Below, piece by piece: positions 1 through 8,779 of a stretch of DNA of 64,000 nucleotides (position 1 is its first letter; each line of letters begins with the position of its first letter). The stretch lies in the NCBI RefSeq assembly GCF_018129065.1, contig NZ_JAAEDM010000008.1, positions 1 to 64,000 on the forward strand, given 5' to 3'. The notes beneath the pieces were generated by a model that worked only from the letters and a program-made list of their open reading frames with translations, was not told the origin of the DNA and ran no database searches. Made by a program: the position numbers and the translations under genes. The stretch comes from Neoroseomonas soli (GTDB lineage Bacteria > Pseudomonadota > Alphaproteobacteria > Acetobacterales > Acetobacteraceae).

Positions 1-30
1 GATTTCCACGCGCTCGATGGGCTTCGACAT
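1..30 (-). CDS. Start of an unidentified gene (cut by window edge)
   Basis: An ATG on the minus strand at position 30 opens a frame reading MSKPIERVEI to the window edge. It lies 58 bases downstream of the stop of the restriction-modification gene and on the same strand, so it could be the next gene of that operon. No clear Shine-Dalgarno sequence is visible and ten codons are too few to assign a function. Confidence 0.3.
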   Translation of the reverse strand, partial: MSKPIERVEI

Positions 31-88
31 AGACGCACGCCTAGGCTTACGCCCAGGCCCTCACGGTTGCGCCGCCTGTCCGGTCGAA

Positions 89-2731
89 TTAGGGGCCGCT
101 CCACATACGCTCGAACCTGTCAGCCGCATTTAACGAACGACGCGCTGCGGCGATTAGATCGTCAGGGGGCGTTGGCAGGCGCAGATCGGCAGCGTTCCCC
201 CACCGCACTCGGGTGCGCCCGATGCCTGTTGCAAGGAGGAGAAGATCAGCGCGAGCCTCCGGCGATCTGAGAAGCAGCCAGAGCACCTTCGGGTCGACAC
301 TTTCCTTTGCGCGGCAGACGGTGAACTCGCTGGTTACAACGCAGCCGTCGCACTCCTTAGGAACGACACACACCGCCCCGTGGATAGCGTTGATGTTGCT
401 GATAACGACATCACCTGCGTGAACGCGAACCAACACGGGCGACTTACTATCGGATGAAACGATCTCGTCGCCCCGCTCGGCAAAGCCATCGTAGCGTATC
501 CGCAGGTAGGTGACCGGCTCTGCGTCACCGTCACGGTCTATAATGTCCTCATCCGCCGGGTCTACCAACTCGAGCAGTGCCGAGAGCGGATAAACCTCCA
601 AGCCGTTCGCCTCCCAAAGGGGCACCAGCTTAGCCGGACGCTGCGAACAGCTCTTTACATCCATTCGGTCCGCGATCTTCTCCGGCTCGACCGTGTGATC
701 AGCCACAGCAGGATCACCGGCTTCAAAGAGACGGAAGAGATGCGCACACTCGGCAATCTCTTCCCGCGCACGCTGCCTGTTCAGCCGATCAACTGGCAAC
801 GTTCGCTTTCGCGCAGGATCATCGATGCCGACGTAACGACAGGCGTACATGAAGACCGGACCCTGTCGGTCCAGGTAGCCTTGCGGTTCGCAGATATCGG
901 CCTTTTCGAGCACGATGATCGACGTCTTTACACGCGCCTGCGATCTCTGAAAGGCATCGCCTGGCAGCGACACAACGGCCTTTACGATGAAACGGCTTCG
1001 GATGAACTCGCGTACCGGCGCATCGCTGTCGCCTCCGAGCACGCCATCATCGATCACGGCTATAACGCGCCCACCCGGCTTCAAGAGATCGTGGTAGCGC
1101 TCGAGAAACATAATGCTCGACGAGAGCGCTTTCGCTCTGAACTGCCCCCGCTTCGGCCTGAAAGCAGCAATCGCATACTCCTTCAGAATGGCAGCTTCAC
1201 GATCTGTGTGCAGGTCGTAGGTCTTTGCGAAAGGGGGATTGGTAAGGATCACGTCAAACTGCTCCTCATGGAGGAGCGTCCGCAGTTCGGATAAATCAGT
1301 CCGCAGGTTGACCGGGTCGGCAGGATCCTCGACCAGCGCTTTGTCGAGCGCATCAGCCTCGTAGATGCGGGACCCTCCGTCCCCGTGGAGATACATGTTC
1401 ATGCGCGCAATGCGCGCCATGTTCGGGTCACGACCGATGTCGATGCCGACCACGTGGCGGTTTGCAACAATGCTACGGAGGTCCTGCTTCTCTCGCGCAC
1501 TGAGTAGCCGATTTTCATCGATCTTTTTCCACAGATCGGCAAGCGCGGTAATAAGGAAGCCACCAGTACCGCAGCACGGGTCCAGCACTGTGTCACAGTG
1601 GTCTCGGCCGACTTTGAAGTTGGCCAGCGCCGTTCCGAGCTTAACTACGCTCTCCGGGGTAAAAAATTGTCCCAGATCCTTGCCGCGCATGGTAGCGCCA
1701 AGGAAAGTCTCGAATAGGCGGCCGTTGATATCTACATCGAGCGCAAGTAGATAGTATCGCTCTAGAGTCTCGACAACTTTGTATATTATCTCGGGCGACA
1801 GACGTATAGTGTCGTCAGATCGAAAAATACGCTTCTTTCTGCGTCGCTCAATCTCAACCTCAAATTCTGTTAGAAACTCTTTATATTGAATGGAAGAAAT
1901 TGGGTTAACAGTATCATTTCGGTCATCGATCCAGCGTCGGCTGAAACGAATGTCCTCTAGGGGGATGTCAAAGCGCTCTGCAGTGACAAGATTGGGATGA
2001 AGCTGACGAATGCGCTTATCGGAAAGCAGTTTAAGAAAGACGACCTTAACAAATTCTTCAAAGCCCGCCGCCTGACTGATATTGCCCTTATTGTAAATAT
2101 ATTGATGGCACCAAGAGAATTTATCTTTGATTTCCTCGACTGGTGCATTTCGCATAGTCAAAGTGGCACGTTGCTTGGTTCTGGCCACATTCAATTGGCG
2201 CTTGATCGCGCTAGCCGAGAGAAGCTGGGCGAAGTCTGCGTACCTTGGGGAAGATGGATCGAAGTCGTTGATACTCATTTCCAAAATCGGAGAATGGTTG
2301 TCCCACCTATAGACGCGTGTAAGCGCGCCGTTTGTAAGAACAAAATACTGCAAAGGGTTTTCTTCGTCAAACCCTCCGTTCACAAGTATTGAGTAGCTTG
2401 CACACTGAGCCACATAATCATCTAAATTCTCGTCGGGCGCCTTGGCATCAACAAGCCAACGAGGCCGACCGTCCGTGTTGACGATATAGTCTGGCTTATA
2501 TTGGACCTTTTTCCGACCTACCCTGACTTCACGACTGTCAATGCTTTGCTTTAGCTGCACATCGCTATCTGCGTACCCAAGTCGATTGAAAATAAGTCTG
2601 TTTACAAACAACGCTTCAACACTAGCCTCGTTCGTGAGATCTCTAAGGTTGCAGATGAGGTCTGGCTGGCGTGCTGCCTGACCAGTAGGCTTACGGCGGG
2701 AACGACCCCGGGGATTCGCAGATGCGCTCAT
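89..2731 (-). CDS. Single-chain restriction-modification protein (HsdR-N nuclease, N6-adenine methylase, recognition domain)
   Basis: About 880 residues with three parts. Positions here count from an upstream TTG at 2767, so subtract 12 for the ATG start chosen at 2731. Residues 40-190 look like the N-terminal nuclease domain of type I HsdR proteins, with a PD...DAK site (D93, D107, K109). Residues 210-640 are an HsdM-type N6-adenine methylase with the SAM motif DPCCGTGG (396-403) and the catalytic motif NPPF (510-513). The last 180 residues resemble one HsdS target-recognition half. No helicase part and no separate hsdR or hsdS gene is visible. The layout is therefore that of a type IIG-like enzyme that cuts and methylates in one chain, although a methylase-only role cannot be excluded. 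The ATG gives the more natural N-terminus, but neither start has a good ribosome-binding site. The 228 bases upstream (2768-2995) show nothing recognisable. Confidence 0.8.
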   Translation of the reverse strand: MSASANPRGRSRRKPTGQAARQPDLICNLRDLTNEASVEALFVNRLIFNRLGYADSDVQLKQSIDSREVRVGRKKVQYKPDYIVNTDGRPRWLVDAKAPDENLDDYVAQCASYSILVNGGFDEENPLQYFVLTNGALTRVYRWDNHSPILEMSINDFDPSSPRYADFAQLLSASAIKRQLNVARTKQRATLTMRNAPVEEIKDKFSWCHQYIYNKGNISQAAGFEEFVKVVFLKLLSDKRIRQLHPNLVTAERFDIPLEDIRFSRRWIDDRNDTVNPISSIQYKEFLTEFEVEIERRRKKRIFRSDDTIRLSPEIIYKVVETLERYYLLALDVDINGRLFETFLGATMRGKDLGQFFTPESVVKLGTALANFKVGRDHCDTVLDPCCGTGGFLITALADLWKKIDENRLLSAREKQDLRSIVANRHVVGIDIGRDPNMARIARMNMYLHGDGGSRIYEADALDKALVEDPADPVNLRTDLSELRTLLHEEQFDVILTNPPFAKTYDLHTDREAAILKEYAIAAFRPKRGQFRAKALSSSIMFLERYHDLLKPGGRVIAVIDDGVLGGDSDAPVREFIRSRFIVKAVVSLPGDAFQRSQARVKTSIIVLEKADICEPQGYLDRQGPVFMYACRYVGIDDPARKRTLPVDRLNRQRAREEIAECAHLFRLFEAGDPAVADHTVEPEKIADRMDVKSCSQRPAKLVPLWEANGLEVYPLSALLELVDPADEDIIDRDGDAEPVTYLRIRYDGFAERGDEIVSSDSKSPVLVRVHAGDVVISNINAIHGAVCVVPKECDGCVVTSEFTVCRAKESVDPKVLWLLLRSPEARADLLLLATGIGRTRVRWGNAADLRLPTPPDDLIAAARRSLNAADRFERMWSGP

Positions 2732-2995
2732 ACCCAGCAAAGTCTCGCGCGGAAGCTGTGCGCGCAAGGTGTCATCGTGCGCTGACGCACGGTGATCGCG
2801 GGGTTAAACCGCCCGTCGTGACGCATTCAGTTCGATAGGCAAGCCAAGGTGCAGTTCGCCATCCTCGTTCGAAGGCCGCTTCGCCATCACCTGATCAATG
2901 CGGTTCCTACGCAGATTTCCGGATAGTCTCCCTTGGTCGTGACACCGCGTCCCCCGCCGCCTTCTGGTGACTACGTCAGGTTGGGGCCCGGTAAG

Positions 2996-3385
2996 CTAGG
3001 CAGCACGGAGGGTGGCGCGCTGCTTCTCCCAGGCCGCACCGATGCCTGCGAAAAGGCGGGCGAGGTCCAGGTTCGACGTGTTCCGGCCATCCAGCAATGC
3101 CTCCACGATATCCGGCGCAAGCAGCGTCAGCCGCAGCAGCGTGCCGAGGTAGCCGCGTTCGATCCGCTCTGCCGCCGCCATCTCGCTGATGGAGGCGTAC
3201 CGCCCCTCGTCCAGCAGCCGCTGGTAGCGGAACGCCCGCGCCAATGCCTTCACCAGCGCCGGATCGGCGTGCGTCGGGAGGGGCGCCTCGCCGCCGTCCC
3301 GCAGCGGCGTGACAACCGTCTTCCGCCCCGGCCGCCGCCGGATCTTTAGCGGCACCCGGACCGTGATGCTGGTCGCCACCGTCAC
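2996..3385 (-). CDS. Small protein coupled to the serine recombinase
   Basis: This 129-residue protein has a basic N-terminus (KIRRRPGRK) followed by a helical stretch resembling the ParB-type helix-turn-helix (around residues 60-100, including SISEMAAAERIERGYLGTLL). It starts with GTG inside the stop codon of the recombinase gene (GTGA overlap), so the two are translated together. Proteins of this type accompany serine recombinases in alphaproteobacterial prophages. A role as a DNA-binding accessory or directionality factor is an inference. Confidence 0.7.
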   Translation of the reverse strand: MTVATSITVRVPLKIRRRPGRKTVVTPLRDGGEAPLPTHADPALVKALARAFRYQRLLDEGRYASISEMAAAERIERGYLGTLLRLTLLAPDIVEALLDGRNTSNLDLARLFAGIGAAWEKQRATLRAA

Positions 3386-4734
3386 GCCGCCACCTTCAGC
3401 GCCTCGGGTGCGATTGCCGTGAGGTCTCGGACGAGGCCGGCCAGCCCCTCTACGCGGAGGCAGATGTCGGCTCCCGCGGGTCCGACCACCACCCGCTCCA
3501 CCAGAGCGCGGACGATTCGCGCCTGCTCCGCCGGGAACAATTCACCCCACAGCGGGTCGAGCCGGGCCAGGGCCTCGCGGACTTCGCCCTCCTTCAGGTC
3601 CGGTGCCTCCTCCCGCGCCGCAAGCCAGGTGCCGACCACCACCTCGGGCTGGCGCAGCAAGGCGCGCACCTGGTCCACCACCGCCTCCTCGATCTCCGCG
3701 GCCGACACGCGCCGCACGATCTCGGAGCCCTGGGTATCGGCGTTGCGCAGCACCGCCTGCGCGACGTAGTACCGATACTGTCGCCCCTTCTTCACGCAGT
3801 ACGTCGGCGACAGCGCCCGCCCGTCCACCCCAAAGATCAGCCCCTTCAGCAGCGCCGGCGCATGCTGCCGGTTTTGCGCCGCCCTGGCGCGCGGGCTGAC
3901 CTGCAGGATGGCGTGCGCCCGAACCCACAGCTCCCGCGGCACGATCGCATGGTGCTCACCGCGGTATACATTGCCCTTGTGCGCGACCTCGCCGACGTAG
4001 GTCCGCAGGTTCAAGATCTTGTAGACATCGCCCTTATCGAGTGACCGGCCCGACCTCGCTGTGACGCCCTCCGCCTGCAGGCGGCGCACCGTCTCCACGC
4101 CGGAGCCGGTCTCGACGAAGAGCTCGAACACGCGCCGGACCCGCGCGGCCTCGGCTTCATTCACCACCAGCTTGCGGTTGGCGACGTCGTAGCCGAGCGG
4201 CACCTTGCCCCCCATCCACATGCCGCGGGCGCGGGAGGCGGCGAATTTGTCCCGGATGCGCTCGCCGATCACCTCCCGCTCGAACTGGGCAAAGCTCAGC
4301 AGTATGTTCAGCGTCAGCCGGCCCATGCTGGTCGTGGTGTTGAAGGACTGCGTGACGGACACGAAGGTCACGCCATGCGCGTCCATCACCTCCACCAGCT
4401 TGGCGAAATCCATCAGCGAGCGGCTGAGCCTGTCGATCTTGTAGACCACGATGACGTCGACTAGGTCGGCCTGGATGTCACGCAGCAGGCGCTGAAGCGC
4501 GGGCCGCTCCAGCGTGCCACCGGAGAACCCGCCGTCGTCGTAGCGGTCGCGCACCAGCACCCACCCCTCGGCGCGCTGGCTGGTGATATAGGCCTCGCAG
4601 GCGTCGCGCTGCGCGTCGAGGGTGTTGAACTCCTTCTCCAGCCCCTCGTCGGTGGACTTCCGCGTGTAGACCGCGCAGCGCAGCTTCTTCGTCGTGGCCG
4701 GCATGGCCGGCTCGACGCGGGCGCGGCGCGTCAT
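3382..4734 (-). CDS. Serine recombinase (phage integrase)
   Basis: A 450-residue large serine recombinase. The N-terminal resolvase domain carries the catalytic serine in YTRKST (S27) and the conserved DRLSRS motif (101-106). A Recombinase domain (from about 180, GKVPLGYD onward) follows, then a zinc-ribbon-like and coiled region (about 285-330). It would join phage and host attachment sites through a covalent serine-DNA intermediate, without a need for host factors. It overlaps the upstream DUF2924 gene by four bases (ATGA) and the downstream small gene by four (GTGA). It is the best integrase candidate of the prophage, since no tyrosine integrase is present. Confidence 0.9.
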   Translation of the reverse strand: MTRRARVEPAMPATTKKLRCAVYTRKSTDEGLEKEFNTLDAQRDACEAYITSQRAEGWVLVRDRYDDGGFSGGTLERPALQRLLRDIQADLVDVIVVYKIDRLSRSLMDFAKLVEVMDAHGVTFVSVTQSFNTTTSMGRLTLNILLSFAQFEREVIGERIRDKFAASRARGMWMGGKVPLGYDVANRKLVVNEAEAARVRRVFELFVETGSGVETVRRLQAEGVTARSGRSLDKGDVYKILNLRTYVGEVAHKGNVYRGEHHAIVPRELWVRAHAILQVSPRARAAQNRQHAPALLKGLIFGVDGRALSPTYCVKKGRQYRYYVAQAVLRNADTQGSEIVRRVSAAEIEEAVVDQVRALLRQPEVVVGTWLAAREEAPDLKEGEVREALARLDPLWGELFPAEQARIVRALVERVVVGPAGADICLRVEGLAGLVRDLTAIAPEALKVAA

Positions 4735-5228
4735 GCCTCACCCCGCGCACGCAGTCCGAAGAACGTCCAGCCGTTCCACCGCGTGCCGGTGATGTGGCGC
4801 GCGATGGCGGACAGCGACTGGTAGGGCCGCCCCTCGAATTCGAAATCGTTGACGCGCACGGTGACCACGTGCTGCACGCCCTGCCATTCGCGGATCAGGC
4901 GTGTGCCAGCCAGTGGGCGACTGTCGGCGCGAATGCGGCGCAGGACGACGTTGCCACCATCCAGTTGCTCACCGAGCGCTACCAGCCGGTCGACGGTCTC
5001 GGGCTTCAGGCCGCCATACGCGAGCTCCTGGATCCGATACGCCAGCCGGCTCTGGATGTAGGCGCGGTTCCAGGGTGGCGGTTCCTTGCCGAACAATTCG
5101 CGCCACTGCTGCTTCAGCGTGGCAGTCGGCGCCGCCTGTAGCGCGGTGAGCCGGCTCAGCACCTGCGTCGGCGGGATCTTCGGAATGGCCGGTGCCGGCG
5201 CGGGCGCGGCGGTGGATCGTCTGGTCAT
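4731..5228 (-). CDS. DUF2924 family protein
   Basis: A 165-residue protein starting MTRRSTAAPAP. It has a proline/alanine-rich leader and then the DUF2924 core (LKQQWRELFGKEPPPWNR, SRLAYRIQELAYGG). The C-terminal part contains SLSAIARHITGTRWNGWTFFGL, a pattern seen in small DNA-binding SAWADEE/DUF2924 proteins. This family is found almost always directly before a phage serine recombinase. The start at 5228 is preferred over the longer frame because it overlaps the stop of the upstream gene (ATGA). The exact function is unknown, and a role in recombination is inferred from the linkage. Confidence 0.75.
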   Translation of the reverse strand: MTRRSTAAPAPAPAIPKIPPTQVLSRLTALQAAPTATLKQQWRELFGKEPPPWNRAYIQSRLAYRIQELAYGGLKPETVDRLVALGEQLDGGNVVLRRIRADSRPLAGTRLIREWQGVQHVVTVRVNDFEFEGRPYQSLSAIARHITGTRWNGWTFFGLRARGEA

Positions 5229-5449
5229 GCGAGTCCCTTCCTGTTGGGGTTCGCATGCAGGCGCTGCCGGGCGGTAGAGTGTAGGCGAACCTCTCCCGAC
5301 TCGCGGGCCTCTTCGGCGTCGCGCGCGAGATCCTCGGCAGCGCGGCTGCGCAGCCGCAGCAGGCCGCGCGCCAGGATGTCGCAGACCTCGCGGAGGTGGG
5401 GCGCGAGATGGGCGCCGCTGGGCCGGTAGGATGGATTCGCCATCCCCAT
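5225..5449 (-). CDS. Small helical protein, first gene of the recombinase operon
   Basis: This 74-residue basic protein reads MGMANPSYRPSGAHLAPH and is followed by a predicted helix (REVCDILARGLLRLRSRAA). It overlaps the DUF2924 gene by four bases, so all four genes from 5449 to 2996 are translationally coupled. A gene of this size and sequence type often heads DUF2924-recombinase cassettes. It has no known function. The alternative start two codons in (position 5443) is possible. Confidence 0.6.
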   Translation of the reverse strand: MGMANPSYRPSGAHLAPHLREVCDILARGLLRLRSRAAEDLARDAEEARESGEVRLHSTARQRLHANPNRKGLA

Positions 5450-5571
5450 GATTACCTGGGCTGCGGTCGGAGTGTTTCAGCACCCAACCGCAGATTGGAT
5501 TCGACAGCCGGATACCTGATGATGTACCCGCTTCGTTCTCCCCCCCCATCCCCCCGACAGGACCGCGCTAC
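5450..5571. promoter_or_regulatory. Divergent intergenic region between integration and early genes
   Basis: These 122 bases separate the leftward recombinase operon from the rightward early operon and should hold both promoters and any lysogeny operators. A C-run (about 5540-5555) precedes the GTG start at 5572. An AGGA at 5560-5563 is the likely ribosome-binding site. No clear -35/-10 pair or inverted operator could be read. Confidence 0.35.
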
Positions 5572-6804
5572 GTGCAGAAGGACTTCACCAAGTTCGCCAA
5601 CCAGCGGTTCCTCAAGACCGTGAACTGGGAAGTCCTGGGCAAGCTGCTCACGGCGCACCGGGTCGGCCTCAAAGGCCTCGACCTGGACGTCCTGCTTGCT
5701 GACCAGATCGAGGGGCGGAAGCGGATCACCGAGTACCTGCTGGGCTCGAAGGATTCCTACCCGGAGGGCCTGATCCAGGACCTTCACCGCATCGTTCGCC
5801 TCGACAGCCCGACCGGGATGCGTTTGCTCCAGGAGGAGGCGGAGCGGCAGGGGGTTGTGATCATCGATCCGACCGAGTGCCCGACGGCGACCCCGCGCGA
5901 CTACGCCCTCGTCGCCTTTGTCGAGTTCCCGGACGTGTTCAAAGAGGCGGAGCATACGTCCGTCTTCATCGCTCCACCGAGCGTGACCGAGTTCGATGCG
6001 GGTGAGGACGGGATTGCGGCGAGCGTGACCAAGGAGGCGCTCGAGGCGCTCCGCGTCCGCGCGTCCGGAATTTTCGCCGCCGATCTCCGCGGGAAGTTCT
6101 GCCGCGTCCGCGACTACGTCGATGATGGCGAGCTTTGCATTGCCGTCCGCCACGGTGCTCCGCCGGTTTCGACGGAGGTCATTCGCGGCGAGGAGGACGA
6201 GGTCATCGGCTTCCAGGAGATCGACACCGCGGTCATCTCCTTCGTCGAAGCGACGGGCCGACTTACCGTGTGGGGCTGCGCGAAGAAGCGCCGCGGCGAC
6301 CTGGCGGAGGCATTTGCCACCGAGATCCTCGGGCGCCCTGGCGTGTTCAAGGCGGCCAGCTCGCAGAACCTCTACACACTGGCTCCGGTCGAGAAGTCGC
6401 ACGGCACCTTCGCTTTCCGCCTCGGTGACCTGGATCAGATCGACCGGGTCGAGATCACGGAAGCGCAGGCCAACCGGGTCGCCACCAATGTCCGAACCGG
6501 CCGCGAGAAGACCCTCTTCTCGGTGCGGGTGAAGGATTCGGAGGGCAGCGCGCTGCGCCGTCTTCATGAGAGCCGGACCGAAATCAGCTATGGCGACAAT
6601 GCGTGGCGCCTCGACCACATCATCGCACGCATCGTCCTGAAGACGCCAAGCGGCCGTGCGCCGACGATCAGCGTCACGATCAAGCCGCCCGGATCGGTCA
6701 GCTTTCCGAGGGTCCGGCACAAGAAGCTGGTCATGGCACTGCTCAAGCTGAACGCGCTGACGAATGACCGACAGCCTATCGTACCAGCTCTGGCGGCTGA
6801 GTGA
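5572..6804 (+). CDS. Unrecognised 410-residue protein, first early gene
   Basis: A soluble 410-residue protein with no signal peptide, membrane segment or recognised motif. The N-terminal 90 residues look helical (NWEVLGKLLTAHRVGL, RITEYLLGSKDSYPEGL). The middle is a mixed alpha/beta region and the C-terminal third ends in a beta-rich segment. It starts with GTG and overlaps the following winged-helix gene by 41 bases, so the two are co-expressed and probably work together. They occupy the place where a lysogeny control region or an immunity module would be expected. I cannot assign a function. Confidence 0.75.
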   Translation: MQKDFTKFANQRFLKTVNWEVLGKLLTAHRVGLKGLDLDVLLADQIEGRKRITEYLLGSKDSYPEGLIQDLHRIVRLDSPTGMRLLQEEAERQGVVIIDPTECPTATPRDYALVAFVEFPDVFKEAEHTSVFIAPPSVTEFDAGEDGIAASVTKEALEALRVRASGIFAADLRGKFCRVRDYVDDGELCIAVRHGAPPVSTEVIRGEEDEVIGFQEIDTAVISFVEATGRLTVWGCAKKRRGDLAEAFATEILGRPGVFKAASSQNLYTLAPVEKSHGTFAFRLGDLDQIDRVEITEAQANRVATNVRTGREKTLFSVRVKDSEGSALRRLHESRTEISYGDNAWRLDHIIARIVLKTPSGRAPTISVTIKPPGSVSFPRVRHKKLVMALLKLNALTNDRQPIVPALAAE

Positions 6805-7732
6805 GGCCGGCGAGCCGGTCGTCATGCTCGGCCGGCAGCATGGTGCGGAGGAGGAGGCCGCCTTCGAGCGTCTCCTCCAGCTCGGCATCCTCGTGCATCG
6901 CGGGCGCGAGGCATCCTGGGATGTCTGCCACGACTGCGACTGCGGCGCTGCGGAGCGTGCAATCGCATGGGACGGGGATATCGCCACCGCGAAATGCGCT
7001 GCCGATCACCGAAGGGATGAGCGCCTGCGCGCCGACGATGTGCGCAGTTTCACCGTGGTCCTGCCCGCCTTCATGGAAGGCGTCGCTGCGGCCATGGGAT
7101 TCGGCCGTCCGGACCTGATCGCGCCAGGGCTGTGGAGCCTCGGCATGCTGGCGGACGAGCGGATCATCGTGGCCGCACCCACCCGCGCCGGTATTCGGCA
7201 GCCTGGGTTGGTCGGCGCGGTCCGCCTCGCGCACAGGGAAGGCACGATCATCCTGGTCGGGCCAGAACTGCCCGCGCTGATGCGCGGCAACCTGGCCGAA
7301 CAAAACATCCATCATGTTCAGCCGATCCACGCCGTATTGCCGCTGATGGGCGATCTTCCCCTGGCTCTGGACGTCGCTCGACTGCCGGATGGGCGCGCCG
7401 GCCGGTATAGCCTCATTCTCACCGTTGAAACGCGGACGGTCCATATCGGCGGGAAAGCCGCGACACTGCCCCCGCGGCCATTCCAGATCCTCCACATCCT
7501 CGCGCGCCAGCACCGACGAGGAAAGCCGGTCGTGAGCCGGCATGCTCTCCTGGACGAGATCTTCACCCCAAGCACAGCCGAAGCCGCGGTCCGCGATCTG
7601 GTGTCCGAGACCCGCCGCCAGCTGAAGCGAGCCTTCGGTGATGCCGAGGAGGTCGCGCAGTTGATCACGACCCACACAACTGCCGGCTACGCCATCAACC
7701 TCCCACCGCTCACCGTCTCCGTGGTGGGATAG
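6764..7732 (+). CDS. Winged-helix DNA-binding protein with Cys-rich N-terminal part
   Basis: A 322-residue protein. Residues 215-318 form an OmpR/PhoB-type winged helix (LPPRPFQILHILARQ, VRDLVSETRRQLKRAF, TTAGYAINL) but no phosphoacceptor receiver domain precedes it. The N-terminal 200 residues carry a CHDCDCG cluster (around 53-59) and a further Cys-His pair (CAADH), which could bind metal. It overlaps the unknown 410-residue gene by 41 bases. As the only clear transcription-factor fold in the early region, it is the best candidate for the phage regulator, which is an inference from position. Confidence 0.7.
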   Translation: MTDSLSYQLWRLSEAGEPVVMLGRQHGAEEEAAFERLLQLGILVHRGREASWDVCHDCDCGAAERAIAWDGDIATAKCAADHRRDERLRADDVRSFTVVLPAFMEGVAAAMGFGRPDLIAPGLWSLGMLADERIIVAAPTRAGIRQPGLVGAVRLAHREGTIILVGPELPALMRGNLAEQNIHHVQPIHAVLPLMGDLPLALDVARLPDGRAGRYSLILTVETRTVHIGGKAATLPPRPFQILHILARQHRRGKPVVSRHALLDEIFTPSTAEAAVRDLVSETRRQLKRAFGDAEEVAQLITTHTTAGYAINLPPLTVSVVG

Positions 7733-7844
7733 GCGACGGGCCTAGGGAGGGCCGTTCCCACAGCCCTCCCACACCTGTCCCACCCCTGTGGGAAAGCAGT
7801 CCCGGCAGGTTCGGCTGGTCATCACCGACCAGCCGGAGCCGCCG

Positions 7845-8405
7845 ATGCCCTCGCTCACCTTCGCCGAATTCGAACCCCTGCACCGCATGGCCGTGCGCAT
7901 GTCGCGCGGCCTGTGCCGTCGCCTCGGGCTGCCCGCGCATGACGCCGAAGACTTCGCCCAGGACCTTCTGACCGACCTCCTCGCCCGCCTGCCTAGCTTC
8001 AACCCGGAGCATGGCGAACTGGGCGCCTTCGCGCTCACCTGCTTCCGACACCATGCCGCGCTGCTGGCGCATCGCACCCAGCGGCACCGGGCAATCCACC
8101 ACCCTACCTCCCTCGATGATCCTCTGCCGGGCGGCGCCACGGTCGGCGCCGTGCTGTCGGAGGCGGACGGCTACGGCGCGTGGGTGGGCCAGCCCGCCGA
8201 TGTTTTTGCCGCCGTCGAGCGCCGCATCGATCTGGAGCGCGCTGCCCCGGCTTTGACGGCGGAATACGTGCCGCTCTGCGCCGCCCTCGCCCGCGGCGAC
8301 CGTGATCCCGCGCGTCACGCCGGTCTGTCACGCACCACCGGCTTCCGGCGCGTTCGCGAACTGAGGCTGCATCTGCTGGCCGCCGGCCTGACCTCGGCAG
8401 CCTGA
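7845..8405 (+). CDS. Phage sigma-70-like protein (region 2)
   Basis: A protein of about 186 residues from the ATG at 7845 (the frame is open from 7788). The N-terminal half matches sigma region 2 of ECF-type factors: EPLHRMAVRMSRGLCRRLG, then DAEDFAQDLLTDLLARLPSF and an ALTCFRHHAALLAHR segment. The C-terminal half has a short helix-turn-helix-like end (GLSRTTGFRRVREL), as expected for region 4. It could direct host RNA polymerase to phage promoters. A degenerate, non-transcriptional relative is also possible. Thirteen bases of the upstream spacer show GGAGCC before the start. Confidence 0.6.
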   Translation: MPSLTFAEFEPLHRMAVRMSRGLCRRLGLPAHDAEDFAQDLLTDLLARLPSFNPEHGELGAFALTCFRHHAALLAHRTQRHRAIHHPTSLDDPLPGGATVGAVLSEADGYGAWVGQPADVFAAVERRIDLERAAPALTAEYVPLCAALARGDRDPARHAGLSRTTGFRRVRELRLHLLAAGLTSAA

Positions 8406-8432
8406 AACACATTGCCACCAGCCTCGGTAATC

Positions 8433-8777
8433 ATGGTCATGGACATCACGGACATCTCCCGCGCCTCGCAGGCGCCCCTCACCGAAGCGGCCCTGTGCCG
8501 CTGGCTCGGCGCCGCCGCCCCCGGCGACGCCATCACCTACTTCCGCGGCGCGCTGGCGCGCTCGCTGTGTCCTCAGCTCGCGCTGATCTCGCAGGACGAG
8601 CGGGTCAATCTCGCGCGGCTCGCAACGCGCGCCTGGAAGCTGGCGGAGGACGGGCTCGCCGATCTGGTGCAGCGGCGCCGGGGCTTCGAGGATTTCGAGT
8701 ATCTCCTCGTCGCCCGCCGCCGGCCGCGGCGCGTCTCGCCGAGCCTGCTACCGCAGATCCTGGCGGAGGCTGCCTGA
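8433..8777 (+). CDS. Small conserved phage protein
   Basis: A protein of about 114 residues, largely helical (ALCRWLGAAAPGDAITYFRG, VNLARLATRAWKLAEDGL) and ending in a basic stretch (RRRPRRVSP). Position and size fit a small early gene between the sigma-like gene and the recombination genes. ATGs at 8433 and 8439 are both possible, and the upstream TTG is unlikely. No function can be read. Confidence 0.6.
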   Translation: MVMDITDISRASQAPLTEAALCRWLGAAAPGDAITYFRGALARSLCPQLALISQDERVNLARLATRAWKLAEDGLADLVQRRRGFEDFEYLLVARRRPRRVSPSLLPQILAEAA

Positions 8778-8779
8778 TC

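Noticed and set aside
2768-2995. Possible attL direct repeat with the region after the tail spike (44215-44400)
   Set aside because: No shared stretch was found by eye. Serine integrases can use very short cores, so absence is not proof, but nothing can be reported.
5452-6987. Long minus-strand frame of about 500 codons opposite the unknown 410-residue gene
   Set aside because: It has Arg/Ala-rich, low-complexity composition typical of the antisense of a GC-rich gene and no ribosome-binding site. The plus-strand gene has better sequence character and coupling.
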